Assembly (NCBI GenBank): GCA_965216515.1
Contig: OZ244173.1
Coordinates: 3,782,001-3,846,000, forward strand
DNA from: CAXMRP01 sp965216515
GTDB lineage: Bacteria; Pseudomonadota; Alphaproteobacteria; Rhizobiales; Afifellaceae
Direction of reading: 5' to 3'
DNA length: 64,000 nucleotides
Part shown: positions 52,222 to 59,792 of the stretch, in pieces
Layout of the letters: every line of letters begins with the position of its first letter
Position numbering within the stretch: the first letter of the stretch is position 1
Made by a program: the position numbers and the translations under genes
The notes under the pieces: generated by a model
The model's input: the letters and a program-made list of their open reading frames with translations, nothing else
Databases searched by the model: none
Told to the model about the DNA's origin: nothing

Positions 52222-53720
52222 CCCACGATGATTGCCTCGCGGCGGCGGATCTGACGCCGGCCGAACTGGGCGGCGGAACGCTGGCCGTCCACTCGCCGAT
52301 CGATGGCGCCCAGGTGGCCCGGGTGCGGGAAACCGGCCCGGCCGATATGCCGGCCGTGATCGCCCGGGCGCAGGCCGCCTTTCAGGCCTGGCGCAAGGTG
52401 CCGCCGCCGCGGCGCGGCGAGCTTGTCCGCCTGCTGGGCGAGGAACTGCGCGCCGCCAAGGCGCAACTTGGCGACCTCGTTACCCTGGAAGCCGGCAAGA
52501 TCACGTCGGAAGGTCTCGGCGAAGTGCAGGAAATGATCGACATCTGCGACTTCGCCGTCGGCCTGTCGCGCCAGCTCTATGGTCTGACGATCGCCTCCGA
52601 ACGGCCCGGCCACCGGATGATGGAGACCTGGCATCCCCTGGGGCCGTGCGGCGTGATCACCGCATTCAATTTCCCTGTCGCCGTGTGGGCGTGGAATGCG
52701 GCGCTGGCGCTCGTTTGCGGCGATCCGGTGATCTGGAAACCCTCCGAGAAGACGCCGCTGACGGCACTGGCGACGATGAAGATCATGGCCCGCGCGCTGG
52801 CCCGGTTCGGCGGCGATGCGCCCGACGGGCTGGTCCAGCTTGTCATCGGCGGCGCCGACGTCGGCGCGGCGCTCGTTTCCTCGCCGGATGTGCCGATCAT
52901 TTCGGCGACCGGTTCGACGCGCATGGGGTCCGTCGTCGGGCCGAAGGTGCTGGCCCGCTGGGGCCGGCCGATCCTGGAGCTGGGTGGCAACAACGCCATG
53001 ATCGTCGCGCCGTCCGCCGACATCGACATGGCGGTGCGGGCCATCGTCTTCTCCGCCGTGGGAACCGCCGGCCAGCGTTGCACCACGTTGCGCCGCGTCA
53101 TCGCCCACAAGGCGATCCGCGGCGATCTCGTCACCCGGCTTGCCAGGGTCTATTCCGGCCTGCCGATCGGTGATCCGCGGCAGCAAAAGACCCTTGTCGG
53201 GCCGCTGATCGACGGCGATGCAAGCGCGCGTATGGGCGCGGCGCTCCAGACCGCCAAGGCGGCCGGTGCCGTTGTCCACGGCGGCAACCCGGTCACGTCC
53301 GGCGTGCCCCGGGGCGGCGCCTATGTTGAACCGGCGATCGTCGAGATGCCGGAGCAGACCGACATCGTGCGCACAGAAACCTTCGCCCCCATCCTCTATG
53401 TGCTGGAATATGAGACGCTGGAGGAGGCCATCGCGCTTCAAAACGGCGTGCCGCAGGGGCTTTCCTCCTGCATCTTCACGCTGGATCTGCGTGAGGCGGA
53501 GACCTTTCTGTCCGATGTCGGGTCCGATTGCGGCATCGCCAACGTCAATATCGGGCCGTCCGGCGCGGAGATCGGCGGTGCCTTCGGCGGCGAAAAGGAA
53601 ACCGGCGGCGGCCGCGAGAGCGGGTCCGACGCCTGGAAGGGATATATGCGCCGGCAGACCAACACCGTGAACTATTCCGCCGAGATGCCGCTGGCCCAGG
53701 GGGTCCGGTTCGACATCTGA
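52218..53720 (+). CDS. amaB: ALDH7-type L-aminoadipate-semialdehyde / piperideine-6-carboxylate dehydrogenase
   Basis: A 500-residue aldehyde dehydrogenase of the antiquitin (ALDH7) class. ETWHPLGPCGVITAFNFPVA near residue 135 and SATGSTRMGS near 230 are family markers. LELGGNNAMI has the general-base Glu near 254, and GTAGQRCTTLRR has the catalytic Cys near 288. FGGEKETGGGRESGSDAWKG near 458 and a C terminus of QTNTVNYS are also typical. It oxidises aminoadipate semialdehyde to 2-aminoadipate with NAD. It overlaps the FabD-like gene (ATGA). Its last eight codons are the first copy of a 25-bp tandem repeat that continues past the stop. Confidence 0.9.
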   Translation: MTHDDCLAAADLTPAELGGGTLAVHSPIDGAQVARVRETGPADMPAVIARAQAAFQAWRKVPPPRRGELVRLLGEELRAAKAQLGDLVTLEAGKITSEGLGEVQEMIDICDFAVGLSRQLYGLTIASERPGHRMMETWHPLGPCGVITAFNFPVAVWAWNAALALVCGDPVIWKPSEKTPLTALATMKIMARALARFGGDAPDGLVQLVIGGADVGAALVSSPDVPIISATGSTRMGSVVGPKVLARWGRPILELGGNNAMIVAPSADIDMAVRAIVFSAVGTAGQRCTTLRRVIAHKAIRGDLVTRLARVYSGLPIGDPRQQKTLVGPLIDGDASARMGAALQTAKAAGAVVHGGNPVTSGVPRGGAYVEPAIVEMPEQTDIVRTETFAPILYVLEYETLEEAIALQNGVPQGLSSCIFTLDLREAETFLSDVGSDCGIANVNIGPSGAEIGGAFGGEKETGGGRESGSDAWKGYMRRQTNTVNYSAEMPLAQGVRFDI

Positions 53721-53770
53721 CCAGGGGGTTCGGTTCGACATCTGACCGGGGGGTTCGGTTCGACATCTGA
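53696..53770. repeat. Three tandem 25-bp repeats spanning the ALDH7 stop codon
   Basis: Copies at 53696-53720, 53721-53745 and 53746-53770 share the core GGTTCGACATCTGA with one or two substitutions. The first copy encodes the final residues and stop of the dehydrogenase; the other two lie just beyond. This looks like recent slippage or duplication at the gene end. Any termination or regulatory role is unproven. Confidence 0.85.
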
Positions 53771-53863
53771 ATGGTGTCGCGACCAAATGCCGGGCGGGCC
53801 GGTTCCGTCGTGCCCCGGCGACCGCCCGGACCCGTTCCGGCCCGGTCGCGGGGCAGTGGCGTG

Positions 53864-54550
53864 TCAGGCCCCGGACATGGCGTCCAGGACCTCCCGTTCG
53901 CTGCGCACAAGGTTTTGCAGGGCCTCCGCCTCCGCCTGCTGTCCGTCGCCGGTTTTCATGGCCTCCAGGATCTCCCGGTGGCCGTGCTGCCATGTCTGCG
54001 ACAAGTCGTGGCGGTTTATCGAAAAATAGAGGTACCGCGTCGACGCATCGAGCAGCTGCCCGCCCCATTTTTCAAGGCGCGGATTTCCCGACGCCCTCAG
54101 GATTGCCGCGTGAAAATCGCGGTTCGCCATGAGGAACGCGAACTCCTGCTCCACATTGCCGCGTTCGTAGGCGACGCGGCATTTCCGGTCGAGTTCGCGC
54201 AGTTGCGCCAGGTTGGCTTTGCCGGTGGCCATCCGGGCGGCGACCGGCTCGAGGAGTTTCCGCAGTTGGAAGATCTGATGGGCCTCCTCCAGGGTGACCG
54301 GACTCACCCGGTGAATCCGCCGCGGTGCGGAGACGACAAATCCCTCGTGCGCAAGCCTGCGCAGGGCACTTCTGACCGACGCTTTCCCGAAACCGTAATG
54401 GTCGCTCAGTTTGGTTTCCGATACCTTCGAGCCCGGCTCCAGCCGCAGCGTGATGATGTCGAACTTCAAGCGTTCGTAGGCCTGGTCGAGCAGCAACTCC
54501 GGGGTCGGGCTGCCCGTGTTTTCGCCGTCCCGGTCCATTGATGAGGTCAT
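53864..54550 (-). CDS. GntR-family (FadR/FCD subfamily) regulator
   Basis: A 228-residue regulator with an N-terminal winged helix (LLLDQAYERLKFDIITLRL, then GFGKASVRSALRRLAHEGFV, about residues 18-75) and a C-terminal all-helical FCD effector domain with metal-site His residues in NRDFHAAIL and QHGHREIL. The ATG at 54550 was chosen; a second ATG 12 nt further in is possible, and upstream extension lacks homology. It is divergent from the PLP-enzyme gene, and the perfect palindrome at 54667 between them is its probable operator. It is the only regulator in the methyl-transfer region and is the best candidate to control it. Confidence 0.88.
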   Translation of the reverse strand: MTSSMDRDGENTGSPTPELLLDQAYERLKFDIITLRLEPGSKVSETKLSDHYGFGKASVRSALRRLAHEGFVVSAPRRIHRVSPVTLEEAHQIFQLRKLLEPVAARMATGKANLAQLRELDRKCRVAYERGNVEQEFAFLMANRDFHAAILRASGNPRLEKWGGQLLDASTRYLYFSINRHDLSQTWQHGHREILEAMKTGDGQQAEAEALQNLVRSEREVLDAMSGA

Positions 54551-54666
54551 TTGTGTGCTTTCGAGCCGGTGCTGCCTGGTCCCGCCTGGGTTCAGGCATT
54601 TCTGCCAGTGGATATGCGCCAGTGTGACCGCCCGCCCATGTGCTTGACAAGCGATGCGGCTCATGG

Positions 54667-54684
54667 AATTTGACATGTCAAATT
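54667..54684. promoter_or_regulatory. Perfect 18-bp palindrome, probable GntR/FCD operator
   Basis: AATTTGACATGTCAAATT equals its own reverse complement and lies midway between the GntR gene and the PLP-enzyme gene. A TTGACA element at 54644-54649 upstream could be a -35 box. The same half-site AATTTGAC recurs at 54681 and at 63900 before the oxygenase operon. Confidence 0.75.
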
Positions 54685-54788
54685 TGACGCTCTTTGACGG
54701 CGCATGGCTTTCGGCCGGCCGGATGAGGGGCGCGGACATCTTCAATGGCGCCGCTTGCTTTCGCCGCGCCGGAAAGGCCCAAAGCAAA

Positions 54789-55820
54789 ATGAACCTCGAT
54801 GGCTTTCACAGGACCACGCTCTGTGCCGGTGTAACCCCGCTGGATCCCATGAGCCGATTGGAACAGAAACTGGGGGGCGGACCGAAGCTGTTTGTCAAGC
54901 GCGACGACTGCACTGGTTTGGCCATCGGTGGCAACAAGACCCGGAAGCTGGAATTCGCCGTCGGCGAGGCGTTGGCGCAGGGTGCCGACACGCTGATTAC
55001 CGCCGGCGGGATTCAGTCCAATCATGCGCGTCAGACCGCGGCGGCCGCCGCACGGAACGGTCTGGCGTGCGAGCTTGTGCTGGCCCGCAATGTCCCGATC
55101 GACACCGAGAGCTATCTTGACAACGGAAACAATCTCCTGGACCGGCTGTTCGGCGCCAGGATCCACGTGTGCCCGGGCGACAGCGACCGCATGGCACTGG
55201 TAGCGGAGCGTGCCGGGATCTTGCGCCAAGCCGGTGCACGCCCTTACGCGGTCCCGGTCGGGGCGTCCTATCCCATCGGCTCGCTTGGATATGTGAACGC
55301 TGCATTCGAACTGGTTGCGCAGGCCCGGGAGCGCGACCTGAAGCTGGATTATCTGGTGACGGCGAACGCCAGCGGCGGAACCCTTGCCGGCCTGGCGACA
55401 GGCTTCGCGGCCCTGCAATATCCCATCACGCTGATCGCCGTCGGCGTCGATCCGAAACCGATGATGCTGGAAACGGTGGTGGCGCCGTTGATCGATCAGA
55501 CCAGGCAGCTGCTCGGTGTGCCGGCCAGTTTGCCTGCGGTGGCCATCGAGGCCGTACTCGACCAGGTCGGTCCGGGCTATGGCATGCCCACGCCGCAGAT
55601 GCACGAAGCGGTCCATCTGGCCGCCCGGTATGAAGGCATCCTCCTGGATCCCGTCTATACGGGCAAGACCATGGCCGGTCTGATCAGCCTGGTGCGCGCC
55701 GGACGATTCGAAAAGGACAGTACGGTGGTGTTCCTGCACACAGGCGGCACACCGGCCCTGTTCGCCTATCAGCCGCAGATGGCGGAAGCCGCCGCCGCAT
55801 TCGCAGACATCGCAGGATAG
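54789..55820 (+). CDS. PLP-dependent D-cysteine desulfhydrase / cysteate sulfo-lyase (CuyA)-family enzyme
   Basis: A 343-residue fold-type II PLP enzyme of the ACC deaminase/D-cysteine desulfhydrase group. The PLP Lys is in KRDDCTGLAIGGNKTRKLEF (about residues 38-57), followed by GGIQSNHARQTAAAA near 79 and the C-terminal HTGGTPALFAYQP. KRDDCTGLA-GGNKTRKLEF is close to CuyA, which releases sulfite and ammonia from cysteate, but the family also cleaves D-cysteine and other beta-substituted amino acids. The ATG at 54789 matches the family N terminus; the frame opens earlier at 54654. It lies at the head of the methyl-transfer gene set behind the GntR palindrome. The true substrate may be a methylated or sulfonated amino acid. 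Confidence 0.75.
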   Translation: MNLDGFHRTTLCAGVTPLDPMSRLEQKLGGGPKLFVKRDDCTGLAIGGNKTRKLEFAVGEALAQGADTLITAGGIQSNHARQTAAAAARNGLACELVLARNVPIDTESYLDNGNNLLDRLFGARIHVCPGDSDRMALVAERAGILRQAGARPYAVPVGASYPIGSLGYVNAAFELVAQARERDLKLDYLVTANASGGTLAGLATGFAALQYPITLIAVGVDPKPMMLETVVAPLIDQTRQLLGVPASLPAVAIEAVLDQVGPGYGMPTPQMHEAVHLAARYEGILLDPVYTGKTMAGLISLVRAGRFEKDSTVVFLHTGGTPALFAYQPQMAEAAAAFADIAG

Positions 55821-55846
55821 CGTTGACGCACTGCCGGTCGTCAACG
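55821..55846 (+). terminator. Inverted repeat right after the PLP-enzyme gene
   Basis: CGTTGACG (55821-55828) and CGTCAACG (55839-55846) form an 8-bp stem with a 10-nt loop directly after the stop codon. No T tract follows. It may be a terminator or mRNA-end hairpin. Confidence 0.4.
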
Positions 55847-56202
55847 CCGGCAACACCACCCACCCCGGTCGGTCGATGCGGCCCGGCACCCGCCGGCGCA
55901 AAGTCAACCGGACCGAAGCAGGCCATGGCAAACGCCTTTCGGTGCTTGATGCGCAAATCCCTTTCACGGGGAAACCCGTGTCGGGGATCGTGACCTGAGA
56001 TCGGCATTCCGTTCCAAGGGGACGAACAGACGCCTGCGATCCATCGAATGGGTGTGGCGCGGGGTTCGCGGCCCATTGGCCTCCGATCGGGGAGTTTCGC
56101 CGAGTTTCAGGCTTGCCATTTAAAATTTGAATTGGCTTCTGGCCGGCTTGCCTGCGACGGTTTGCCCGCACCAACGGACGATCACCTGCCGGGTAGGTAT
56201 TA
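55847..56202. other. 356-bp non-coding region before the PanB-like gene
   Basis: No convincing coding frame was found. The region holds the GAAA-tetraloop hairpin at 55965-55980 and an AT-rich ATTTAAAATTTGAATT stretch near 56117-56132 that may be part of a promoter and includes a partial match to the GntR palindrome. It did not match the cobalamin, SAM or glycine riboswitch patterns I tried to recall. A structured leader RNA remains possible. Confidence 0.4.
55965..55980 (+). promoter_or_regulatory. GAAA-tetraloop hairpin in the PanB-like leader
   Basis: CACGGG (55965-55970) and CCCGTG (55975-55980) form a perfect 6-bp stem closed by GAAA, a very stable RNA tetraloop. It lies about 220 bp before the PanB-like start, which is far for a simple leader. 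It could be part of a structured RNA. Confidence 0.4.
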
Positions 56203-57096
56203 ATGTCAAGAAATTCAACCAGCGCCGATCATGCCAATCCGGCCAACGGGCCGGCCCGGTCCAAACGCCTGTATTCCATGAGCGGTGGATTTGTATCGCG
56301 AAACCACACTGTCCGGGATATTGTCGACCTGAAGGGCAAACGGGTTCTGACCCAGGTTCTGGCCGCATCGGAAGAAGAGGCAGAAGCTGCCGAAGCGGCC
56401 GGCATCGACATGCTCAATATTCGGTGGAATCCGGATGCGCCCGAGCGCAGCAGATCCCTCCGCCGGGCCGCCGGGCAGATGTTCACCACATTTTGCATGC
56501 CGCTCACCCGGTATGTCACGGAAGCCGAGGCGCTGCGTGGCGCCTTCGATGCGGTCGAGGCCGGTGCTGACGGCATTTATTGTTGCTGGAGTATGCAGCT
56601 GATCGAGGCCGTTGCCGGCGCCGGCATCCCGGTGCAGGGCCACGCCGGACTTGTGCCGCGGAAAAGCACATGGGTCGGAGGTCTCCGTTCCGTCGGCAAG
56701 ACCGTGGACGAGGCGATGGGGATCTATCGTTACATGAAATCGCTGGAGAGCGCCGGCGGCTGGGCCGTGGAAAGCGAATTGATCCCCCATCGTGTCATGG
56801 CGGAACTGACCAAACGCACATCGCTGGTGACGATTTCCCTGGGTTCCGGTAGCGGCGGCGACGTTCAATATCTGTTCGGGCAGGACATACTGGGGGACGG
56901 CACGCCGCCGTTTCCAAGGCATGCGAAACTGTACCGGAAGTTTTATGAAATCAGGCGGCAGATGCAGGAGGAGCGCGTCTCGGCATTCAAGGAATTCGCC
57001 GCCGACGTCCATTCCGGCGCGTTTCCGACCGATGATGTGGTTGTCGATATCGATGACGCGGTGATCGACGCGTTCATCGACGAAATGGACAGGTGA
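56203..57096 (+). CDS. PanB-like protein with a degenerate metal site
   Basis: A 297-residue protein of the ketopantoate hydroxymethyltransferase/PEP mutase barrel family. The C-terminal half aligns well with PanB: GHAGLVPRKSTWVGGLRSVG near residue 147, ESELIPHRVMAEL near 186 retaining the general-base Glu, then SLGSGSGGDVQYLFGQDILG. The three metal ligands of PanB appear lost: the Asp of the VGDS motif is replaced in LNIRWNPD, that of ADLPF by Cys in TFCMPL, and the Glu of KIEGG in YCCWS. PanB uses 5,10-methylene-H4folate, so a folate-linked C1 role next to the corrinoid genes is attractive but unproven. ATG at 56203 has GGGTAGG upstream; ATG at 56278 is an alternative. Confidence 0.65.
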   Translation: MSRNSTSADHANPANGPARSKRLYSMSGGFVSRNHTVRDIVDLKGKRVLTQVLAASEEEAEAAEAAGIDMLNIRWNPDAPERSRSLRRAAGQMFTTFCMPLTRYVTEAEALRGAFDAVEAGADGIYCCWSMQLIEAVAGAGIPVQGHAGLVPRKSTWVGGLRSVGKTVDEAMGIYRYMKSLESAGGWAVESELIPHRVMAELTKRTSLVTISLGSGSGGDVQYLFGQDILGDGTPPFPRHAKLYRKFYEIRRQMQEERVSAFKEFAADVHSGAFPTDDVVVDIDDAVIDAFIDEMDR

Positions 57097-57619
57097 TCGC
57101 CGGGATCGGCCTGGACCTGCGCATTATCGTTGACCGCCAGGAGGCCGTCCGGGACACCCAAAGCCCGCATCAATTGCCATCCCGCCCCGTCGTTCAGGGC
57201 CGCTTTTTGCAGTCGGAGGGACGATCCGGCCGGCCAGCCGGCACATGACCGCGGCTTTCGGCACCGTGAAAGCGGGCGCCATACAAGCCGTCTTTCATTA
57301 TTGTTTACGAAGAAAGATTAAATAATATTAAGAATAATATTGCATCAGATCGCCTGTAAAAGCGTATAATTTTTTGTTATCTGAATAAATAATATACAGA
57401 AACAAGAAATAATTTTTCGCCCAAGGCATTAATACATGAATATGGCAGTGTTGCTGGCCCGGTTTTGTTCCCCGGCAGCGTCATTCATTTTGTCAATGGA
57501 GCGCTAAGAAAGTTCCTATTTCACAAAAAGCGGCCTCTGTCCGATGCTTCTCCCCGACAGGTCTTGGTCCTGGGCTCTCCGGAAGGGGCCCGGATGAGAT
57601 CAGGTGAGGATCCGGGATT
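57097..57619. other. AT-rich regulatory gap before the corrinoid gene
   Basis: A 523-bp stretch without a credible gene. Its left third is GC-rich, with a hairpin-like pair (GCTTTC near 57256 and GAAAGC near 57270) after the PanB-like gene. The middle (about 57285-57440) is strikingly AT-rich, unlike the rest of the window, and contains AATAATATT twice (57321 and 57333). This probably holds the corrinoid operon promoter and perhaps IHF-type or regulator sites. Foreign origin is also possible. Confidence 0.5.
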
Positions 57620-58276
57620 TTGAGCCAGAACGACGACCTCTACGAGATTGCCGATGCCGTCCTGGATTATGATGGTGATGAAGTCGTGCGGCTGCTGCGG
57701 CGTGAACTGGAGGCAGGCACGAAGGTCGAGGACATTCTGAACATCGGTTTGATCGAACCGATGGGAGATATCGGCGAGCAGTTTTCCTCCGGCGAAATCT
57801 TTGTTCCCGAAATGCTGATGGCGGCCAACGCAATGAAGGCGGGCCTGGAGATACTCCGGCCCATTCTGGCCACGACCGATGCGGAACCGGTCGGCAAGGT
57901 CGTGATCGGGACAGTGGAAGGCGACCTCCACGATATCGGCAAGAACCTTGTCACCATGATGCTGGAGGGTGCCGGCTTTGAGGTCGTCGATCTCGGTGTC
58001 AACCGGAAGCCGCAGGATTTTGCCGACGCGACGAGGGAACATTCGCCGGACATCGTCGCGCTTTCGGCATTGTTGACAACGACGATGAGGTCAATGCGGG
58101 CGACGACCGCATTGCTGAAAGAGCAGTTCGCCGACATCAAGGTCATGGTTGGCGGCGCACCGGTGAACACCGAATTTGCCGACGCAATTGGCGCCGACGG
58201 GTTCAGTGAAGATGCGCCGGGCGCGGCGTCGCTGGCCCGCAGGTTCATAAACGAAATTGCGACCGAACACGCGTGA
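57620..58276 (+). CDS. Corrinoid (methylcobamide) carrier protein, MtaC/MtbC-like
   Basis: A 218-residue B12-binding protein. An N-terminal helical cap (about 1-85; EPMGDIGEQFSSGEIFVPEM) is followed by a Rossmann-like cobalamin domain with EGDLHDIGKNLVTMMLEGAG. The motif's His (about residue 104) ligates cobalt. VGGAPVNTEFADAIGADG near the end completes the site. It would carry a methyl group between the UroD-type methyltransferase and the MtrH-type partner encoded downstream. The start is TTG behind GGTGAGGATCCGGG because no upstream ATG exists. It is the first gene of the plus-strand methyltransferase operon. Confidence 0.9.
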   Translation: MSQNDDLYEIADAVLDYDGDEVVRLLRRELEAGTKVEDILNIGLIEPMGDIGEQFSSGEIFVPEMLMAANAMKAGLEILRPILATTDAEPVGKVVIGTVEGDLHDIGKNLVTMMLEGAGFEVVDLGVNRKPQDFADATREHSPDIVALSALLTTTMRSMRATTALLKEQFADIKVMVGGAPVNTEFADAIGADGFSEDAPGAASLARRFINEIATEHA

Positions 58277-58300
58277 TCCCTTTCGGCTAGGAGACGATTC

Positions 58301-59359
58301 ATGGACTCAAAGGAACGCGTCAAGACGACACTGGCTCATGAGATTCCGGACCGTCTCCCGGTCAATTTTCGTGCCGTAGGCGCGGTTTGCAACAAGTTGC
58401 AGAAACGATTCGATGTCGACTATGAGGGACTTCTTCAGCATTTCAACGTGGATTTCCGCGAGGTAAATCCCCCCTATATCGGCCCCGAATTCCCCGACAA
58501 GGATGGTGCGGAAATCGATATCTGGGGCGTTGGCCGGTCGGTTGTTCAACACGAAGACGGCGGCCGCGACGTTATGGTCACCTACAACCCCCTCGCCGAG
58601 GCGGAGACCGCCGAACATGTCGCCGGCCACAACTGGCCCAAAGCCTCCTGGTTCGACTATTCGGCGGTTCCCGATCTTTGCCGCGGCCACAAGGGATATG
58701 CCCTGTCGTCAAACGGAATCCATTCAGAGGGCTGGCACGGGATCTTCCATCTCCTGACCTATCTGTTCGGGATGGAAAAGGGGATCATGTATCTTGTCGC
58801 GCGCCCCGATCTTGTCGAAGTCGCCATCACAAAAATCATGGAATTCCAGGTGGAATATTATTCGGCACTTTTCGAAGCCGGAAAGGGCCAGTACGACTTG
58901 CTATTCTACAAGGATGACTTCGGTTCGCAAAACAATCTTCTCATAAGTCAGAAAATGTTCCGTGATTTCTTCCTGCCGCATACGAAGACACTTTGCGATC
59001 TGGCGAAGAATTACGATGTGAGCTTTATCCAGCACTCCTGTGGTGCCGTCTACAAGATCATCCCCGATTTCATTGAGGCGGGTGTCGAGGTCCTGGATCC
59101 GATCCAGGTCACGGCAAAGGGCATGGATGTGGTGGAGTTGAAGAAGAACTTCGGCGCCGACCTGGTGTTTCATGGCGGTATCGACACCCAGAAGCTGTTG
59201 CCTTTCGGGTCCGCCGAAGAGGTGAAGTCGGAAACGCGGCGGATCATTGAAGTGCTCGGCGAAGATGGCGGTTACTTCTTCAGCCCGGCGCACCGGATCC
59301 AGGCGGACACGCCGGACGAGAATATTCTGGCGATGTACGAGGCGCTGGAAGGATTTTGA
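58301..59359 (+). CDS. UroD-family (MtaA/CmuA-like) methyltransferase
   Basis: A 352-residue protein of the uroporphyrinogen-decarboxylase superfamily, methyltransferase branch. The zinc site HxC is visible in QHSCGAVY (His 245, Cys 247). The third ligand position, usually Cys in SPGCG of MtaA/MtbA, is His 331 in SPAHRIQ. It begins 24 bp after the corrinoid gene with AGGAGACGATTC upstream, so the two should be partners. By analogy with CmuA, whose UroD-like part takes methyl from chloromethane, it may remove a methyl group from the substrate onto cob(I)alamin. It is not the haem-pathway HemE: the N-terminal Arg-rich RxPVWxMRQAGR motif is absent. Confidence 0.82.
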   Translation: MDSKERVKTTLAHEIPDRLPVNFRAVGAVCNKLQKRFDVDYEGLLQHFNVDFREVNPPYIGPEFPDKDGAEIDIWGVGRSVVQHEDGGRDVMVTYNPLAEAETAEHVAGHNWPKASWFDYSAVPDLCRGHKGYALSSNGIHSEGWHGIFHLLTYLFGMEKGIMYLVARPDLVEVAITKIMEFQVEYYSALFEAGKGQYDLLFYKDDFGSQNNLLISQKMFRDFFLPHTKTLCDLAKNYDVSFIQHSCGAVYKIIPDFIEAGVEVLDPIQVTAKGMDVVELKKNFGADLVFHGGIDTQKLLPFGSAEEVKSETRRIIEVLGEDGGYFFSPAHRIQADTPDENILAMYEALEGF

Positions 59360-59459
59360 TTTCTCCGCCACATGAACCGGTTTCATCACAGGTTCCGGCA
59401 TGATTTCCGGGCCGGCATGTCACTGAACCGATTGAGATCGTGAGTTTAAGGGAGACACA

Positions 59460-59792
59460 ATGACGCCTCCTCCTTCTCCACGCGGGCCTGTCGAAGGCAG
59501 GGAACAGCTCTCCCCGCAGGTCCACGCGTTTCCGACGGGCGACGCCATTGAGGTGACGCCAGAAACCGCGGCGCGGGTCGATGGGGTTCGGGCCTTGCTT
59601 CCAGCCGCCACGCACGGGAATATCGCTTGTCTTGAAGCCGGTTCAATCCGGCCTGCGGCGTTGGCGGCGAGGCCGTGGCGGATAACCGCTCCCGGGTCAC
59701 GCGGCAGTCGCCGGCCGGCATCCGGACCGGCGCTGGCTCGGCGCAAGGCGGCTGCCATGCGGAGCGCCGGATGTGACCCGCACGTCCGTTGA
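59460..59792 (+). pseudogene. Short ORF resembling a truncated methylenetetrahydrofolate reductase
   Basis: A 110-codon frame with a very good ribosome site (AAGGGAGACACA before ATG 59460). Residues about 29-60 (AIEVTPETAARVDGVRALLP, then ACLEAGSIR) look like the start of MetF-type reductases (IEVTPxxAAxVDxxxxxLPxGTxVYI). After that the similarity stops and the sequence turns into Arg/Ala/Pro-rich text, as expected after frameshifts or deletion. The rest of a MetF barrel is missing. A metF2 gene is part of chloromethane-degradation clusters, so loss of a functional copy here is plausible. It could still be a real small protein or leader, since its end overlaps the next gene. Confidence 0.4.

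Noticed and set aside
53696..53770. Tandem repeats considered as a CRISPR array or tRNA-like element
   Set aside because: The copies are directly adjacent with no spacers, and no cloverleaf can be drawn despite the GGTTCGA text.
51984..54068. 694-codon minus-strand open frame across the ALDH7 gene and the GntR gene end
   Set aside because: It overlaps two well-supported genes and the tandem repeat; no homology was seen.
55847..56202. Cobalamin or SAM-II riboswitch before the PanB-like gene
   Set aside because: The expected core motifs were looked for by eye and not found. Only isolated stable hairpins are present.
58301..59359. Reading the UroD-family gene as haem-pathway hemE
   Set aside because: The HemE N-terminal Arg-rich active-site motif is missing, a zinc-type HxC is present, and the neighbours are corrinoid methyltransferase genes.
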